This document shows, piece after piece, positions 36,156 through 46,030 of a stretch of DNA of 64,000 bases. The stretch comes from Pseudoalteromonas sp. A601 (lineage in GTDB: Bacteria; Pseudomonadota; Gammaproteobacteria; Enterobacterales; Alteromonadaceae): contig NZ_MXQF01000004.1 in the NCBI RefSeq assembly GCF_002165575.1, forward strand, positions 62,001 through 126,000, written 5' to 3'. A program made the translations under genes and the position numbers. Within the stretch, counting starts at the first letter, position 1. Each line of letters begins with the position of its first letter. The notes below the pieces were generated by a model. The model was not told the origin of the DNA. It saw only the letters and a program-made list of their open reading frames with translations, and ran no database searches.

Positions 36156-36866
36156 CTATTCGCGACCAGGAAGTTTTTTCCAGGTTACGGTGTCACGTAC
36201 ATATTTAGGCTGTGCTTGAGCCGCTTCTACAGTTTGGTTATGGGTAAAGCCTTTAATAACTGATGCCGACATATACAAAGCATTTGGCAGCGTAATGTCA
36301 TTATTAAGCGTCAAACCGGCAATACCTTGTAATGCTTCTGGGTAAGTTTGCCAGCCGGTGCCAACAGCCATCCCCTGCTTATTATTTAAATCAAGATTAT
36401 CTGGCTTAAGTACTTGTTCTTCAGCCACTAATTCCATGGTGCTATCTGCTGCAAGCGTATATTGAGCGTAATAAATTTCCCCCATACGGGCATCAATGGC
36501 ACTAAATACCTCTGTTGCACCGGTTTCTTGATATGCTTGCTGCGCCATCATTTGTAGTGTGGATACACCAACTAACGGTAAATTACAGGCATAAGCAAGA
36601 CCCTGAGCTATGGCAACACTAATTCTTACACCAGTAAAACTACCCGGACCTTGTCCAAAGCCAATTACGTCTAAATCTTGCAAACGGCAATTTGCTTTTT
36701 CTAAAAGAGCATCAACTAAAGGAAGAATTTTTTGACTGTGTTGCTGAGGGCACTCTTCAAAATGCGAATATGTCTGACCATTTATAGTTAACACCAAAGA
36801 AAGTGCTTCTGTTGATGCATCAAGTGCTAAAAAATTTACGGCATGATTAGTTGCTGTATTACTCAT
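36156..36866 (-). CDS. tsaB: tRNA threonylcarbamoyladenosine biosynthesis protein TsaB
   Basis: 236 residues. ASKHA-fold partner of TsaD in making t6A on tRNAs that read ANN codons. Signatures: NFLALDASTEALSLVLTING, VIGFGQGPGSFTGVRISVAI and AIDARMGEIYYAQY. It follows yoaA on the same strand with an 11-bp gap; tsaB next to yoaA is the E. coli order. Confidence 0.93.
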   Translation of the reverse strand: MSNTATNHAVNFLALDASTEALSLVLTINGQTYSHFEECPQQHSQKILPLVDALLEKANCRLQDLDVIGFGQGPGSFTGVRISVAIAQGLAYACNLPLVGVSTLQMMAQQAYQETGATEVFSAIDARMGEIYYAQYTLAADSTMELVAEEQVLKPDNLDLNNKQGMAVGTGWQTYPEALQGIAGLTLNNDITLPNALYMSASVIKGFTHNQTVEAAQAQPKYVRDTVTWKKLPGRE

Positions 36867-36877
36867 GTTTGGTTTCT

Positions 36878-38794
36878 CTAATTTATCTGTTCTAAAAATT
36901 CACTCGCCACTTCAATGCTTCTGGTACGGCGCATTGGCGGTAAACTTTTCAAAAAAACTTGGCCATATTGGCGGGTAACTAAGCGATTGTCACAAATGAC
37001 TAATACACCTTTATCTTTATTATCACGTATTAATCGCCCCACTCCTTGTTTTAATGCGATGACCGCTTGAGGCAATTGAATATAGGCAAATGGGTCGTGA
37101 CCTTGCATTTGTGCATCTTGCATTTTAGCTTGTAGTAACGGGTCATCGGGGGCTGCAAATGGTAACTTATCTATAATAACACAACTTAACGTACTGCCTC
37201 TGACATCAACCCCTTCCCAGAACGAAGCTGTGCCTAATAATACAGCATTGCCGTGGCGGGTAAACTTTTCTAGAATGATGCGTTTAGACATTTGGCCTTG
37301 CATATAAATAGGATAGTCTATTTGTGTACTCAACCCTTCGGCAACTAAATGCATCATGCGATAGCTAGTAAATAAGACAAAACAGCGTCCCTTTGCAGCC
37401 TTTATCAATGCCAAAGTATGCTTAATAATCGCATGTGGCATATTAGCGGCATGTGTTTCAGGCAGATAGCGAGGTAAACATAACAATGCTTGCTCATAAT
37501 AATCAAACGGACTATCTACCATCATGCTTTTTGCAGGCTTAAGACCCAGGCTTGCATTAAAATGTTCAAGGCCATTATCAACCGATAAAGTAGCCGAGGT
37601 AAATACAAAACCGGCGCCAGTCTCTTGCATCATTTGTGCAAACTTAACGGATACGTTCAATGGTGTAACATGTACGGTTAAGTAGCGACGTGTCGTTTCA
37701 TACCAGTAACTGTAACCCGTTTGGCTAATATCAAATACTCGTTCTAATTGCCCTTTGAATGCAAGGGTTCGCTCAAAAGGGTGCTCTATTTTATCGCTTC
37801 TATCTAAACAATGCTTCAGCACTTGATATAGGAAATCTAAATCACTAATCACTCGGTGCAAGGCTGCACATACATCTTTATTGGCAAGTTTTTCTCGCCA
37901 ATCCCCGCGGCTACTGTCTAATCCAAACTGTAAACGTAAATCAGCTACACTGGTCTCTAACTTATTAAGTGTTTTACCTAATTGCAGCATATCTGGAATT
38001 TCAGCACGATAAATAGCACGTAAATCATTAATTAAATCAATTAACTTTTTGCTACTAACACTCTCTCCAAAATAATCACTAGCAATTTCGCTAAGTTGAT
38101 GAGCTTCATCAAAAATATACGCATCTGCAGTTGGGATAAGTTCAGCAAAACCTGTATCTTTCACAGCCATATCGGCAAAAAACAAATGATGATTGACGAC
38201 TACAACGTCGGCTTCCATGGCAGTTAAGCGTGCTTTTCGGATATAACATTCTTGAAAATCAGGACATTCTTTGCCTAAGCAATTATCAGCCGTAGAGCTA
38301 ACATAAGGAAGCACTTTGGCGTCTTCTTCAATGCCAATACAATCGGCTAAATCACCAGTATGAGTTTCACTGGCAAATTTAGCCACCATTGCGAGTTGAT
38401 GCATAACATCAGAGTCATCTGTTGGCACATGAGCAACATGCTGATTCAATCGGTATGTACATAAGTAGTTGCTGCGCCCTTTTAATAAGGCCGTTTTTTT
38501 ACTGGCACTAAGCGCTTTGACTAATTGCGGTAGATCACGGTGATAAAGCTGCTCTTGAAGAGCTTTTGTACCCGTAGAAATGATTGTTTTACCTTTAGAT
38601 TTAAGCGCAGGCGCTAAATAAGCATAGGTTTTCCCCGTCCCGGTACCCGCCTCAACCACAAGTTGAGAACGGTTTTTCAGTGCTTCGCTTACCGCAACAG
38701 CCATATCAATTTGTGGTTGCCTAGGTGTGTATCCATCAAGGGAAAGCGCTAATGGGCCTGTTGCACTGAATAGCTGTTTGATAATAACGATCAC
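36878..38794 (-). CDS. yoaA: DinG-like/XPD-family DNA helicase YoaA
   Basis: 638 residues, GTG start. Walker A VVEAGTGTGKTYAYLAPALK near residue 47. Four cysteines for an iron-sulfur cluster in CLGKECPDFQECYIRK with the earlier Cys region. DEAH box in AYIFDEAHQLSEIA, and motif VI QGVGRLIRD near the C-terminus. YoaA acts in replication-fork repair with HolC in E. coli. The start is not certain because no good ribosome site precedes the GTG; the first residues up to GYTPRQPQ are the variable part. Confidence 0.9.
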   Translation of the reverse strand: MIVIIKQLFSATGPLALSLDGYTPRQPQIDMAVAVSEALKNRSQLVVEAGTGTGKTYAYLAPALKSKGKTIISTGTKALQEQLYHRDLPQLVKALSASKKTALLKGRSNYLCTYRLNQHVAHVPTDDSDVMHQLAMVAKFASETHTGDLADCIGIEEDAKVLPYVSSTADNCLGKECPDFQECYIRKARLTAMEADVVVVNHHLFFADMAVKDTGFAELIPTADAYIFDEAHQLSEIASDYFGESVSSKKLIDLINDLRAIYRAEIPDMLQLGKTLNKLETSVADLRLQFGLDSSRGDWREKLANKDVCAALHRVISDLDFLYQVLKHCLDRSDKIEHPFERTLAFKGQLERVFDISQTGYSYWYETTRRYLTVHVTPLNVSVKFAQMMQETGAGFVFTSATLSVDNGLEHFNASLGLKPAKSMMVDSPFDYYEQALLCLPRYLPETHAANMPHAIIKHTLALIKAAKGRCFVLFTSYRMMHLVAEGLSTQIDYPIYMQGQMSKRIILEKFTRHGNAVLLGTASFWEGVDVRGSTLSCVIIDKLPFAAPDDPLLQAKMQDAQMQGHDPFAYIQLPQAVIALKQGVGRLIRDNKDKGVLVICDNRLVTRQYGQVFLKSLPPMRRTRSIEVASEFLEQIN

Positions 38795-38969
38795 TTTACT
38801 AAATATAATAGCGTGATTTTACGTAAGGTATCCCCCTAGAGCAAGTGAATGCAACATTCTAAAACTTTTTAGAGGTTAAGTTTCAAAAGTATATAAGAAT
38901 AAACGGAATCGTATTATAAAAAATGTGTATTCACTGTGACTTATGAAAAGACAGGAGTACCATAGAGTT

Positions 38970-39086
38970 ATGGTGAATCTCACCAGCTATAGTAAAAGCC
39001 GAATAACATCGCTTAAAACTGACAAATACGTTACAACACATAACTATTTTAATGGACTATGTGTAAGTACCGGTTCACATTATTGA
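38970..39086 (+). CDS. Possible 38-residue small ORF before the antiporter
   Basis: The 38795-39096 gap holds an ATG ORF reading MVNLTSYSKSRITSLKTDKY and ending GLCVSTGSHY, closing 10 bp before the antiporter ATG, with AGGAG upstream at a rather long distance (~15 nt). It could be a leader peptide or chance. No other feature was seen in this gap. Confidence 0.2.
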   Translation: MVNLTSYSKSRITSLKTDKYVTTHNYFNGLCVSTGSHY

Positions 39087-39096
39087 AGGTTAATCT

Positions 39097-40377
39097 ATGA
39101 ATGCTTGGTATCTGATCTGTTTTTTATCTGCAATTGCAATTTTTATTGCTTTTGCCAACCAATATATACTGAAAATGCAAACCACCATTGCCATAACGAC
39201 AGGCTCAGTTGTGATTTCATTATTGTTAATTTTAGCAGTAAAACTACAAGGCGATTCTACTGCACTTGAGATCACCCAAGTTGTTTCAAGTATTAATTTT
39301 AACCAATTATTACTCAAAGGGATGTTAGGGTTTCTACTATTTGCTGGTGCGTTAGAAATCAACCTAGCGGCGTTAAAAAAGCAACGCTGGGAAATCACTG
39401 CTTTGGTGCTATTTTCAACTTTAGCTTCAACATTCATCATTGGTTATTTAAGCTTTTACGCATTTGAGCTACTCGGTTGGCCTGTGCCCTTTATTTACTG
39501 TTTATTGTTTGGTGCACTGATCAGCCCAACCGACCCTATCGCTGTACTTGCTATTATCAAACAAATGCGTGCTCCAGAAGGAATATCTGTACAGGTTGAA
39601 GGCGAGTCACTGTTTAACGATGGTATTGGTTTAGTGATCTTCACCACCATTTTTGCAGTGGCGTTTTATGGCACTGAAGCAACGGTAGTTGATGTAGGCG
39701 AGTTATTCTTAGTTGATGCCATTGGTGGTATTGCGTTTGGTTTAGTTATTGCGCTAGTGGGACATTTTTTAATAATTAACAGCCGCGATGTCAACATTCG
39801 TTTATTACTTACTTTAACTATCCCAACAGCAGGATTTGCCGCTGCCAATATTTGGGAAATATCAGGTGCATTGGCCATGGTCACCAGCGGAATATTGCTT
39901 GGTAATATCACCCGTAGCAAGGCCACTGAGCGCACAGGGCCTGAAGACACTCGATACGTAAAAGATTTTTGGCACGCCACTGATAGTTTTCTAAATGCAT
40001 TATTGTTTTTGATTATTGGTATGCTAATTGTCACTATGCCCATCAGCTTAGCTGAAATTGGCTTGGGTTTACTTATGGTACCCATGGTACTTTTTGCCCG
40101 TTTTATCAGTGTTGGCGCACCGTTTATCTTCTTTAAGAAATTTCGACACTATGACAAACACACAGTGAAAATTTTAACTTGGGGTGGCTTGCGTGGTGGT
40201 TTGGCACTGGCAATGGCCGCGGCAATCCCACGTGATGAGGTGTTTATTGGGCAATCAGATTTACACAACCTTATTGTTATAATCACTTATGTGGTCGTGA
40301 TATTCTCTATTATTGTTCAGGGTCTAACTATTTCTCCTCTCATTCAAAGTAGTATCAGTGCCAACAAAGAAAAGTAA
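39097..40377 (+). CDS. Na+(K+)/H+ antiporter, CPA1/NhaP type
   Basis: 426 residues, about 12-13 transmembrane helices. CPA1 motifs: ALISPTDPIAVLAIIKQM, VEGESLFNDGIGLVIFTTIF with the ion-binding Asn-Asp pair, and the conserved Arg region in TWGGLRGGLALAMAAAIPRD. It exchanges cytoplasmic Na+ or K+ for protons in the inner membrane, useful for a marine cell. No TrkA-C tail as in NhaP2. ATG with GAAGG upstream; single gene, terminated by a palindrome. Confidence 0.87.
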   Translation: MNAWYLICFLSAIAIFIAFANQYILKMQTTIAITTGSVVISLLLILAVKLQGDSTALEITQVVSSINFNQLLLKGMLGFLLFAGALEINLAALKKQRWEITALVLFSTLASTFIIGYLSFYAFELLGWPVPFIYCLLFGALISPTDPIAVLAIIKQMRAPEGISVQVEGESLFNDGIGLVIFTTIFAVAFYGTEATVVDVGELFLVDAIGGIAFGLVIALVGHFLIINSRDVNIRLLLTLTIPTAGFAAANIWEISGALAMVTSGILLGNITRSKATERTGPEDTRYVKDFWHATDSFLNALLFLIIGMLIVTMPISLAEIGLGLLMVPMVLFARFISVGAPFIFFKKFRHYDKHTVKILTWGGLRGGLALAMAAAIPRDEVFIGQSDLHNLIVIITYVVVIFSIIVQGLTISPLIQSSISANKEK

Positions 40378-40392
40378 AATTGAACAGTCCTC

Positions 40393-40414
40393 GCCGCGAT
40401 AAGCTTATCGCGGC
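40393..40414. terminator. Perfect 22-nt palindrome between antiporter and small gene
   Basis: GCCGCGATAAG / CTTATCGCGGC, 11-bp arms without a loop, 16 bp after the antiporter stop, between convergent genes. There is no strong T tract; most likely a bidirectional terminator. Confidence 0.5.
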
Positions 40415-40466
40415 TAAGTTAAAACTAATTAATTATCCTCTTGGGGTGAATAAACTACCACACCTT

Positions 40467-40700
40467 TTACGCCCATGTATCTAAGTGCTTGTCTTCTTCG
40501 CTGTTGTTTTCTTGCTGTTTTTTTCTTTCTTGCACAGTTTTTTCTGCCATTTTAGTTTGTCGAGACAACTCCCTTTTTTGCCGCTTTTCCCGTTCAATTC
40601 GCTGCGCGTTCGAGTCTTTTAGACCCGCAATATGAAAAGCACCTTTAGACTCAACCTGCAATCGAGTTATTTGCCCTATGTAAGGGATCATAATATCCAT
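40467..40700 (-). CDS. Small charged hypothetical protein, 77 residues
   Basis: 77 residues with a very strong ribosome site (AAAGGAGG 5 nt before the ATG), which supports expression. The N-terminus MDIMIPYIGQITRLQVESKG is beta-like, then a long Lys/Arg/Glu/Gln-rich helix (IEREKRQKRELSRQTKMAEK) that looks like a coiled coil or nucleic-acid-binding tail. No family recognised. Monocistronic, transcribed away from the his operon; the two promoters lie in the 40701-40881 region. Confidence 0.55.
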   Translation of the reverse strand: MDIMIPYIGQITRLQVESKGAFHIAGLKDSNAQRIEREKRQKRELSRQTKMAEKTVQERKKQQENNSEEDKHLDTWA

Positions 40701-40881
40701 ACGTTCCTCCTTTGGTCACTCTTATCATCGGCCGTTATAGCTTATTCTTTAATTTATGCAAAAAAAACTTGCCATCTGTAACAAAAATATGTTTTTCTAT
40801 ATGTGAAATTTACTTAAACAGATTAAACTCTTTTGTTTCGACACTGTAATACAAAACAAAAGTTATTTAGGAAATATTATA

Positions 40882-40932
40882 ATGCGCTTGAACCTGACAA
40901 CAGTACATCATCACCACCATTCACCGGAATAA
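40882..40932 (+). CDS. hisL: his operon leader peptide
   Basis: 16-residue peptide MRLNLTTVHHHHHSPE with five consecutive His codons. In E. coli and relatives the ribosome stalls on the His codons when charged His-tRNA is scarce and so prevents termination. It is followed directly by the attenuator. Confidence 0.93.
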   Translation: MRLNLTTVHHHHHSPE

Positions 40933-41030
40933 CCTGTCAGGTCTTTCGCTGAGAGGTTATTCCTAAAAGGAACCTCTGGCGAATCAACATACTAGATTCA
41001 TTTTCGCCCTGAGGTTCCCTCGGGGTTTTT
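40933..41030 (+). promoter_or_regulatory. his attenuator with alternative antiterminator
   Basis: The terminator hairpin CCCTGAGG-TTC-CCTCGGGG at 41007-41025 is followed by five T. An upstream hairpin pairs AGAGGTT with AACCTCT (40952-40977 region). The segment GGAACCTC at 40969-40976 is an exact complement of GAGGTTCC at 41011-41018, so it can pair with the terminator's left arm instead, forming the antiterminator. Confidence 0.88.
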
Positions 41031-41057
41031 AGTTTTTAAATTAAAGGAAAATGAATA

Positions 41058-41957
41058 ATGAGTAACAGCAACCGTCTACGTATCGCCATTCAAAAAGGTG
41101 GCCGCCTTTCTAAAGATTGCCAAGACTTACTTAAACAATTAGGTGTTAAACTTAATTTACGTGAGCAGCGCTTAATTGCACACTCTACCAATATGCCAAT
41201 TGACGTACTGCGCGTACGCGATGACGATATCCCGGGCCTTGTGATGGACGGCGTGTGTGACTTAGGCATCGTAGGCGAAAATGTACTTGTAGAAGTACAA
41301 GCAGAACGCGAACGTCAAGGTGTGCCAAGTGAGATAAATAAACTAGCAAAACTTGATTTTGGCTTTTGCCGCCTAGCGCTTGCATGGCCACAAGAGCTTG
41401 GTTCACAAGATAAAAGCTGGTTTGAAGGTAAGCGTATTGCCACCACTTACCCTGAAATTCTAACGCAATACTTAAAACGTGAAGGTATTAACGCCAGCAC
41501 CGTTATGCTTACAGGCTCTGTTGAAGTAGCGCCTCGTGCTGGTCTTGCTGATGCCATTTGTGACTTAGTATCTACCGGTGCAACACTTGAAGCAAACGGC
41601 TTAATGCAAGGCGATACTATTTTAGAATCAAACGCCTGTTTAATTCAAAATAAAGACTTACAAGATGCTGATAAGCTAGCTCTAATCAATAAGCTAATGC
41701 CACGCTTACGTGGTGTTAAACAAGCTAAAGAAAGCAAGTACATCATGCTACACGCACCAAAAGATAAGCTTGATGAGATTTGTGACCTACTCCCTGGCAC
41801 TGGCCAACCTACACTTCTTGCTTTAGCTGGCTCTGATGATTATGTTGCACTACACATGGTGAGCAGCGAAACACTATTTTGGGAAACGATGGAGCAACTT
41901 AAAGCGCTGGGCGCGAACTCTATCTTAGTTATGCCAATTGAAAAAATGATGGAGTAA
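41058..41957 (+). CDS. hisG: ATP phosphoribosyltransferase, long form
   Basis: 299 residues, the long HisG form with C-terminal ACT-like regulatory domain. First step of histidine synthesis: ATP + PRPP to phosphoribosyl-ATP, feedback-inhibited by histidine. Motifs [47 protein letters not shown] and [19 protein letters not shown] (PRPP loop). First structural gene after the attenuator; ribosome site AAAGGAA. Confidence 0.96.
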   Translation: MSNSNRLRIAIQKGGRLSKDCQDLLKQLGVKLNLREQRLIAHSTNMPIDVLRVRDDDIPGLVMDGVCDLGIVGENVLVEVQAERERQGVPSEINKLAKLDFGFCRLALAWPQELGSQDKSWFEGKRIATTYPEILTQYLKREGINASTVMLTGSVEVAPRAGLADAICDLVSTGATLEANGLMQGDTILESNACLIQNKDLQDADKLALINKLMPRLRGVKQAKESKYIMLHAPKDKLDEICDLLPGTGQPTLLALAGSDDYVALHMVSSETLFWETMEQLKALGANSILVMPIEKMME

Positions 41958-41961
41958 CTAG

Positions 41962-43269
41962 ATGCTGCGCTGGAATGAGGTATCCGCAGACGCACAAGCA
42001 GCGGCGCTAATGCGCCCTGCTGTCAGTGCGAGTGCAAAGGTAGAAGAGATTTGTCAAAGCATTATGACAAATGTAAAAGAGCAAGGTGATGATGCCCTAC
42101 TCGCCATGGCAAAAGAATTTGATAATCGCCCAACACCACGATTATTAGTGCCTATTGAAGAAATAAATAATGCAGTACAACAGCTAAGCCCTGAGCTTAA
42201 ATATGCTATTGATACAGCATATGCAAATGTTAAACGCTTTCATCAAGCCCAATTGCCAAAAGATATTCAATTAATCACCCAACCGGGTGTGTTATGTGAA
42301 TTAAAATATCAAGCAATTGAAGCAGTAGGTATCTATGTACCTGGTGGCAGCGCGCCATTGCCTTCTTCTGTGATCATGCAAGGTGTACTAGCCCAGTTAA
42401 GCGGCGCTAAGACTGTCGTTCTAGCAACACCAGTGCAAGGGGATGCGCAAATCAATCCAGCAATTTTATATGCAGCTAAATTATGCGGAATAAATACAAT
42501 CGTAGAAAGTGGCGGCGCAGGTGCAATCGCCGCCATGGCTTATGGTACTGGCTCAGTACCAAAAGTGAATAAAATTTTCGGCCCAGGTAATAGCTTTGTC
42601 ACTATGGCTAAGCAACTAGTAGCACAAACAATACCCGGTATGGCGATTGATATGCCAGCAGGTCCTTCAGAGGTTTTAGTTATTGCTGATGAACGTGCTA
42701 ACCCTGAGTTTATTGCCGCTGATTTGTTATCTCAGGCTGAACACGGTGCTGATTCTCAAGTTATTCTACTCAGTAATAGTGAATTAATCATTGCGCGCAC
42801 TCAGCAAGCAATAGAGCGCCAACTTGCTAAACTATCGCGTCAAGATATCGCCGCGCAAGCGCTGGCCAATTCATCATTAATATTGGTTGATTCAATTGAC
42901 CAAGCATTTGATGTGTCTGCGCAATATGGCCCTGAACATTTAATCTTGCAATTAGCCGATGCTAACCCTTATTTAGCAAAAGTTAAAAATGCGGGCTCTG
43001 TGTTTGTTGGTGATTATACCCCTGAGTCAGCGGGTGATTATGCCTCTGGTACTAATCACGTATTGCCTACTTACGGATACAGTGCAACCTATTCAAGCTT
43101 AAATTTGCTCGACTTTTTTCGCACATATACAGTACAAACAATTACCGAAAATGGCTTAAAAACCTTATCAAAAGCAATTTTACCGCTGGCTGATGCTGAA
43201 GGACTCGACGCCCACGCAAATGCAGTAAAAGTACGTTTAGAAGCTATTAATAAAGGGACTGAATTATGA
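41962..43269 (+). CDS. hisD: Histidinol dehydrogenase
   Basis: 435 residues. Zinc enzyme that oxidises L-histidinol twice with NAD to histidine. Seen: [67 protein letters not shown] (Gln/His zinc ligands) and [15 protein letters not shown]. It starts 4 bp after hisG and overlaps hisC by 4 nt. Confidence 0.96.
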   Translation: MLRWNEVSADAQAAALMRPAVSASAKVEEICQSIMTNVKEQGDDALLAMAKEFDNRPTPRLLVPIEEINNAVQQLSPELKYAIDTAYANVKRFHQAQLPKDIQLITQPGVLCELKYQAIEAVGIYVPGGSAPLPSSVIMQGVLAQLSGAKTVVLATPVQGDAQINPAILYAAKLCGINTIVESGGAGAIAAMAYGTGSVPKVNKIFGPGNSFVTMAKQLVAQTIPGMAIDMPAGPSEVLVIADERANPEFIAADLLSQAEHGADSQVILLSNSELIIARTQQAIERQLAKLSRQDIAAQALANSSLILVDSIDQAFDVSAQYGPEHLILQLADANPYLAKVKNAGSVFVGDYTPESAGDYASGTNHVLPTYGYSATYSSLNLLDFFRTYTVQTITENGLKTLSKAILPLADAEGLDAHANAVKVRLEAINKGTEL

Positions 43270-44351
43270 GTAATAATACTTTATTACCCGCTAATATTGA
43301 TGCGTTAGCAGCGTACAGCTCAGCTAAAAGTGAAAAACTCACAGGCACCACCTGGCTTAATGCTAACGAAAGTCCGTATGTAAAAAACATTGATATTAAT
43401 ATTAGTGATTTAAATCGCTACCCTGATCCGCAACCGGCTAGCGTGATTAATCGCTATGCAGAGTATGCGCAGTTAAGCACCGAGCAAGTATTAATGACTC
43501 GTGGTGCAGATGAAGGCATCGAGCTACTTGTACGCACATACTGCGCACCAGCCAAAGACAGCATCGCGTTATTTTTACCCACTTACGGTATGTATAAAGT
43601 CATCGCTGATACCCATAATGTTGCTATTAACGGCTTAAACCAAACCCTGCTACTAGAAGGATCAGTGGATGATATCGTCAGCGCTGTGGGGAATTCTAAG
43701 TTAGTGTTTATTTGTAACCCAAATAACCCAACTGGCAGCCTAACCTCGCTTGATAAAATCAAAGCGATTGCAACGGCCCTTGAAGGTAAAGCACTGGTGA
43801 TTGTTGATGAAGCCTATATTGAATTTTGCCCAGAGCAAAGCGCCAGTAGCCTTATTAATGAATTTGCTAACATAGTTGTACTGCGCACGCTTTCAAAAGC
43901 CTTTGCGCTGGCTGGTCTACGTACAGGCTTTACTCTGGCACAAGAGTCAGTTCTTGCGCCAATTCGTAAAGTGATTGCGCCGTATCCAGTATCAACCGTC
44001 GTCGCAAGCATTGCTGCTAATGCTCTAAGCCCTGATGCAATTACCTCAATGCGCCGCCAAGTCAGTATTTTAAATGCTTTAAAAGAAAAACTAAAACAGT
44101 GGCTTCAAACCTCACCTGCGGTATTAAACGTGCTAAGCGGTGAAGGTAACTTTGTTACCTTAAAACTAGCTAATAAAAACAGCTTTAATATTGCCCTTAA
44201 ACAAGGCTTAGTGATGCGAGCATTTACCTTGTATGGTGAAAACGATTGGCTGCGTATTTCTATCGGCAGCGAGCAAGAATTAGAACAAGTAAAAGTCTGG
44301 TTAGATGGCCTAAGCCAATCAACCGCACAAAAAGAGCAGGAAGTATCATGA
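43266..44351 (+). CDS. hisC: Histidinol-phosphate aminotransferase
   Basis: 361 residues, PLP aminotransferase fold I. LNANESPY at the start, FICNPNNPTGSL, VDEAYIEFCP, and the PLP-Lys region VVLRTLSKAFALAGLRTGF. It converts imidazole-acetol phosphate to histidinol phosphate with glutamate. Start ATG 43266 within ATGA, overlapping hisD; the stop overlaps hisB in the same way. Confidence 0.95.
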   Translation: MSNNTLLPANIDALAAYSSAKSEKLTGTTWLNANESPYVKNIDINISDLNRYPDPQPASVINRYAEYAQLSTEQVLMTRGADEGIELLVRTYCAPAKDSIALFLPTYGMYKVIADTHNVAINGLNQTLLLEGSVDDIVSAVGNSKLVFICNPNNPTGSLTSLDKIKAIATALEGKALVIVDEAYIEFCPEQSASSLINEFANIVVLRTLSKAFALAGLRTGFTLAQESVLAPIRKVIAPYPVSTVVASIAANALSPDAITSMRRQVSILNALKEKLKQWLQTSPAVLNVLSGEGNFVTLKLANKNSFNIALKQGLVMRAFTLYGENDWLRISIGSEQELEQVKVWLDGLSQSTAQKEQEVS

Positions 44352-45409
44352 GTAACCCCTATTTATTTATCGACCGTGACGGCACTATCATTTCAGAGCC
44401 TGTTACCGACAAACAAGTCGATAGCCTTGAAAAACTAGAATTCTTACCGAATGTGATCCCTGCCCTGCTGCAATTGCAAGCTGCGGGCTACCGTTTGGTT
44501 ATGGTGTCAAACCAAGATGGTCTGGGAACTGACAGTTTTCCTACGGCTGATTTTGATATCGCACAAGATAAAATGATGGATATTTTATCTAGCCAAGGTA
44601 TTAAATTTGACGACGTATTAATTTGCCCACACTTTGATGAGCAAAACTGCGATTGCCGCAAGCCTAAAACAGGTTTGCTGACCGAGCTTATGCGCTCTGG
44701 TAAAGTAGATTTAGGTCGTTCATTCGTTATTGGTGACCGCCAAACTGATATTGGCCTGGCGCAAAACTTATGCTGCGAAGGTATTTTATACGACGGTGAT
44801 TGGAACGCGATTGTTACCAAACTCACTACAGCCGACCGCAAAGGCCGTGTTACTCGCAACACCAAAGAAACACAAATTGATGTCAAACTCAATTTAGATC
44901 AAAGCAAAAATGGTGAGATAAGCACCGGCCTTGGTTTTTTTGATCACATGCTGGATCAAATTCGCACTCACGCTAACATCGGTCTCGACGTTCAAGCTAA
45001 AGGTGATTTACACATCGACGAGCACCACTTGGTTGAAGACATTGGTATTGCCCTTGGTCTTGCATTAAAAGAAGCGCTAGGCACAAAATCGCAAATTGCC
45101 CGCTATGGTTTTGCGCTGCCAATGGATGAATGCAAAGCAGAAGCACAAATTGACTTATCAGGGCGTGCATCATTTGTATTAAATGCCAACTTTAGCCGTG
45201 AAAAAGCGGGGGATTTAGACGTACAAATGGTTGAGCACTTCTTTAAAAGCTTAAGTGATAACGCTGCGATTAGCTTAATCTTATCGGTAAGCGATGGTAA
45301 TTGCCATCACCAAGTTGAAGGCTTATTTAAAGCATTCTCACGTGCATTACGTATGGCCATTGCCGCTGATGCTAGCCAACAAACAGCCAGTTCGAAGGGG
45401 TGTTTATGA
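44348..45409 (+). CDS. hisB: Bifunctional histidinol-phosphatase / imidazoleglycerol-phosphate dehydratase
   Basis: 353 residues from the ATG at 44348 (overlap with the hisC stop); an upstream in-frame start is not supported. The N-terminal HAD phosphatase (~1-165) opens LFIDRDGTIISEP and has CPHFDEQNCDCRKPKTG with the zinc cysteines. The C-terminal dehydratase (~170-353) has GLGFFDHMLDQIRTHANI, DEHHLVEDIGIALG and CHHQVEGLFKAFSRALR, the His-rich metal sites. The fused form is typical of E. coli-like gammaproteobacteria. Confidence 0.95.
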   Translation: MSNPYLFIDRDGTIISEPVTDKQVDSLEKLEFLPNVIPALLQLQAAGYRLVMVSNQDGLGTDSFPTADFDIAQDKMMDILSSQGIKFDDVLICPHFDEQNCDCRKPKTGLLTELMRSGKVDLGRSFVIGDRQTDIGLAQNLCCEGILYDGDWNAIVTKLTTADRKGRVTRNTKETQIDVKLNLDQSKNGEISTGLGFFDHMLDQIRTHANIGLDVQAKGDLHIDEHHLVEDIGIALGLALKEALGTKSQIARYGFALPMDECKAEAQIDLSGRASFVLNANFSREKAGDLDVQMVEHFFKSLSDNAAISLILSVSDGNCHHQVEGLFKAFSRALRMAIAADASQQTASSKGCL

Positions 45410-45996
45410 TTGCCATAATTAATACTGGTTGTGCCAATATAAACTCTGTACGTTTTGCCTTTGAACGCCTTGGCGAAACGCCAGAAGTTATCACCTCACC
45501 TGAGCAGCTTAAAAACTTTGAACGCGCTATTTTACCCGGTGTTGGTCATGCATCCGTTGCTATGAAGCGCTTAGTTGAAGGTGGTTGGCAACAAGCGATA
45601 AATGAATACCAACGCCCGCTTATGGGTATTTGTTTAGGTATGCAGCTTTTATGCGACAGCACTGAAGAAGGTAACGTTCAGTGTTTAGGTAAAATTCCTG
45701 GTCAAGTTAAAGCGCTGGACGTTGGCAATTTAACATCGCCCCATATGGGTTGGAACAACTTAACCCTTAACCGTGAACACGCACTGACCAAAGGCCTTGA
45801 TGTAAACGACCAAGTGTATTTTGTGCACAGTTTTGCCCACACCGTTAACGATGCAACACTAGTTAGCGGCGAATACGGGCAAACATTTTCAGCCATTGTA
45901 GCCAACGACAATTACGCGGGCATGCAATTTCACCCTGAGCGAAGCGCAAAAGTCGGCACGCGGTTATTACAAAACTTTTTAGACTGGCAGCTTTAA
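45406..45996 (+). CDS. hisH: Imidazole glycerol phosphate synthase, glutaminase subunit
   Basis: 196 residues from the ATG at 45406, overlapping the hisB stop. Class I glutamine amidotransferase: RAILPGVGHASVAMKRL, nucleophile Cys in LMGICLGMQLLCDS, and the His/Glu pair in GMQFHPERSAKVG. It supplies ammonia to HisF through the barrel. The 34-bp gap to hisA is the largest in the operon. Confidence 0.95.
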   Translation: MIAIINTGCANINSVRFAFERLGETPEVITSPEQLKNFERAILPGVGHASVAMKRLVEGGWQQAINEYQRPLMGICLGMQLLCDSTEEGNVQCLGKIPGQVKALDVGNLTSPHMGWNNLTLNREHALTKGLDVNDQVYFVHSFAHTVNDATLVSGEYGQTFSAIVANDNYAGMQFHPERSAKVGTRLLQNFLDWQL

Positions 45997-46030
45997 GCTG
46001 CTGGCAAACAAAATTAAAAGAGAATTTAAC

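Noticed and set aside
41185..41406. Antisense open frames inside his, min and other core genes
   Set aside because: They lie wholly inside well-supported genes, have no ribosome site and no family motif.
44246..44347. N-terminal extension of hisB upstream of 44348
   Set aside because: It would overlap hisC by 106 nt and adds residues foreign to HisB; the ATGA overlap at 44348 fits the operon pattern.
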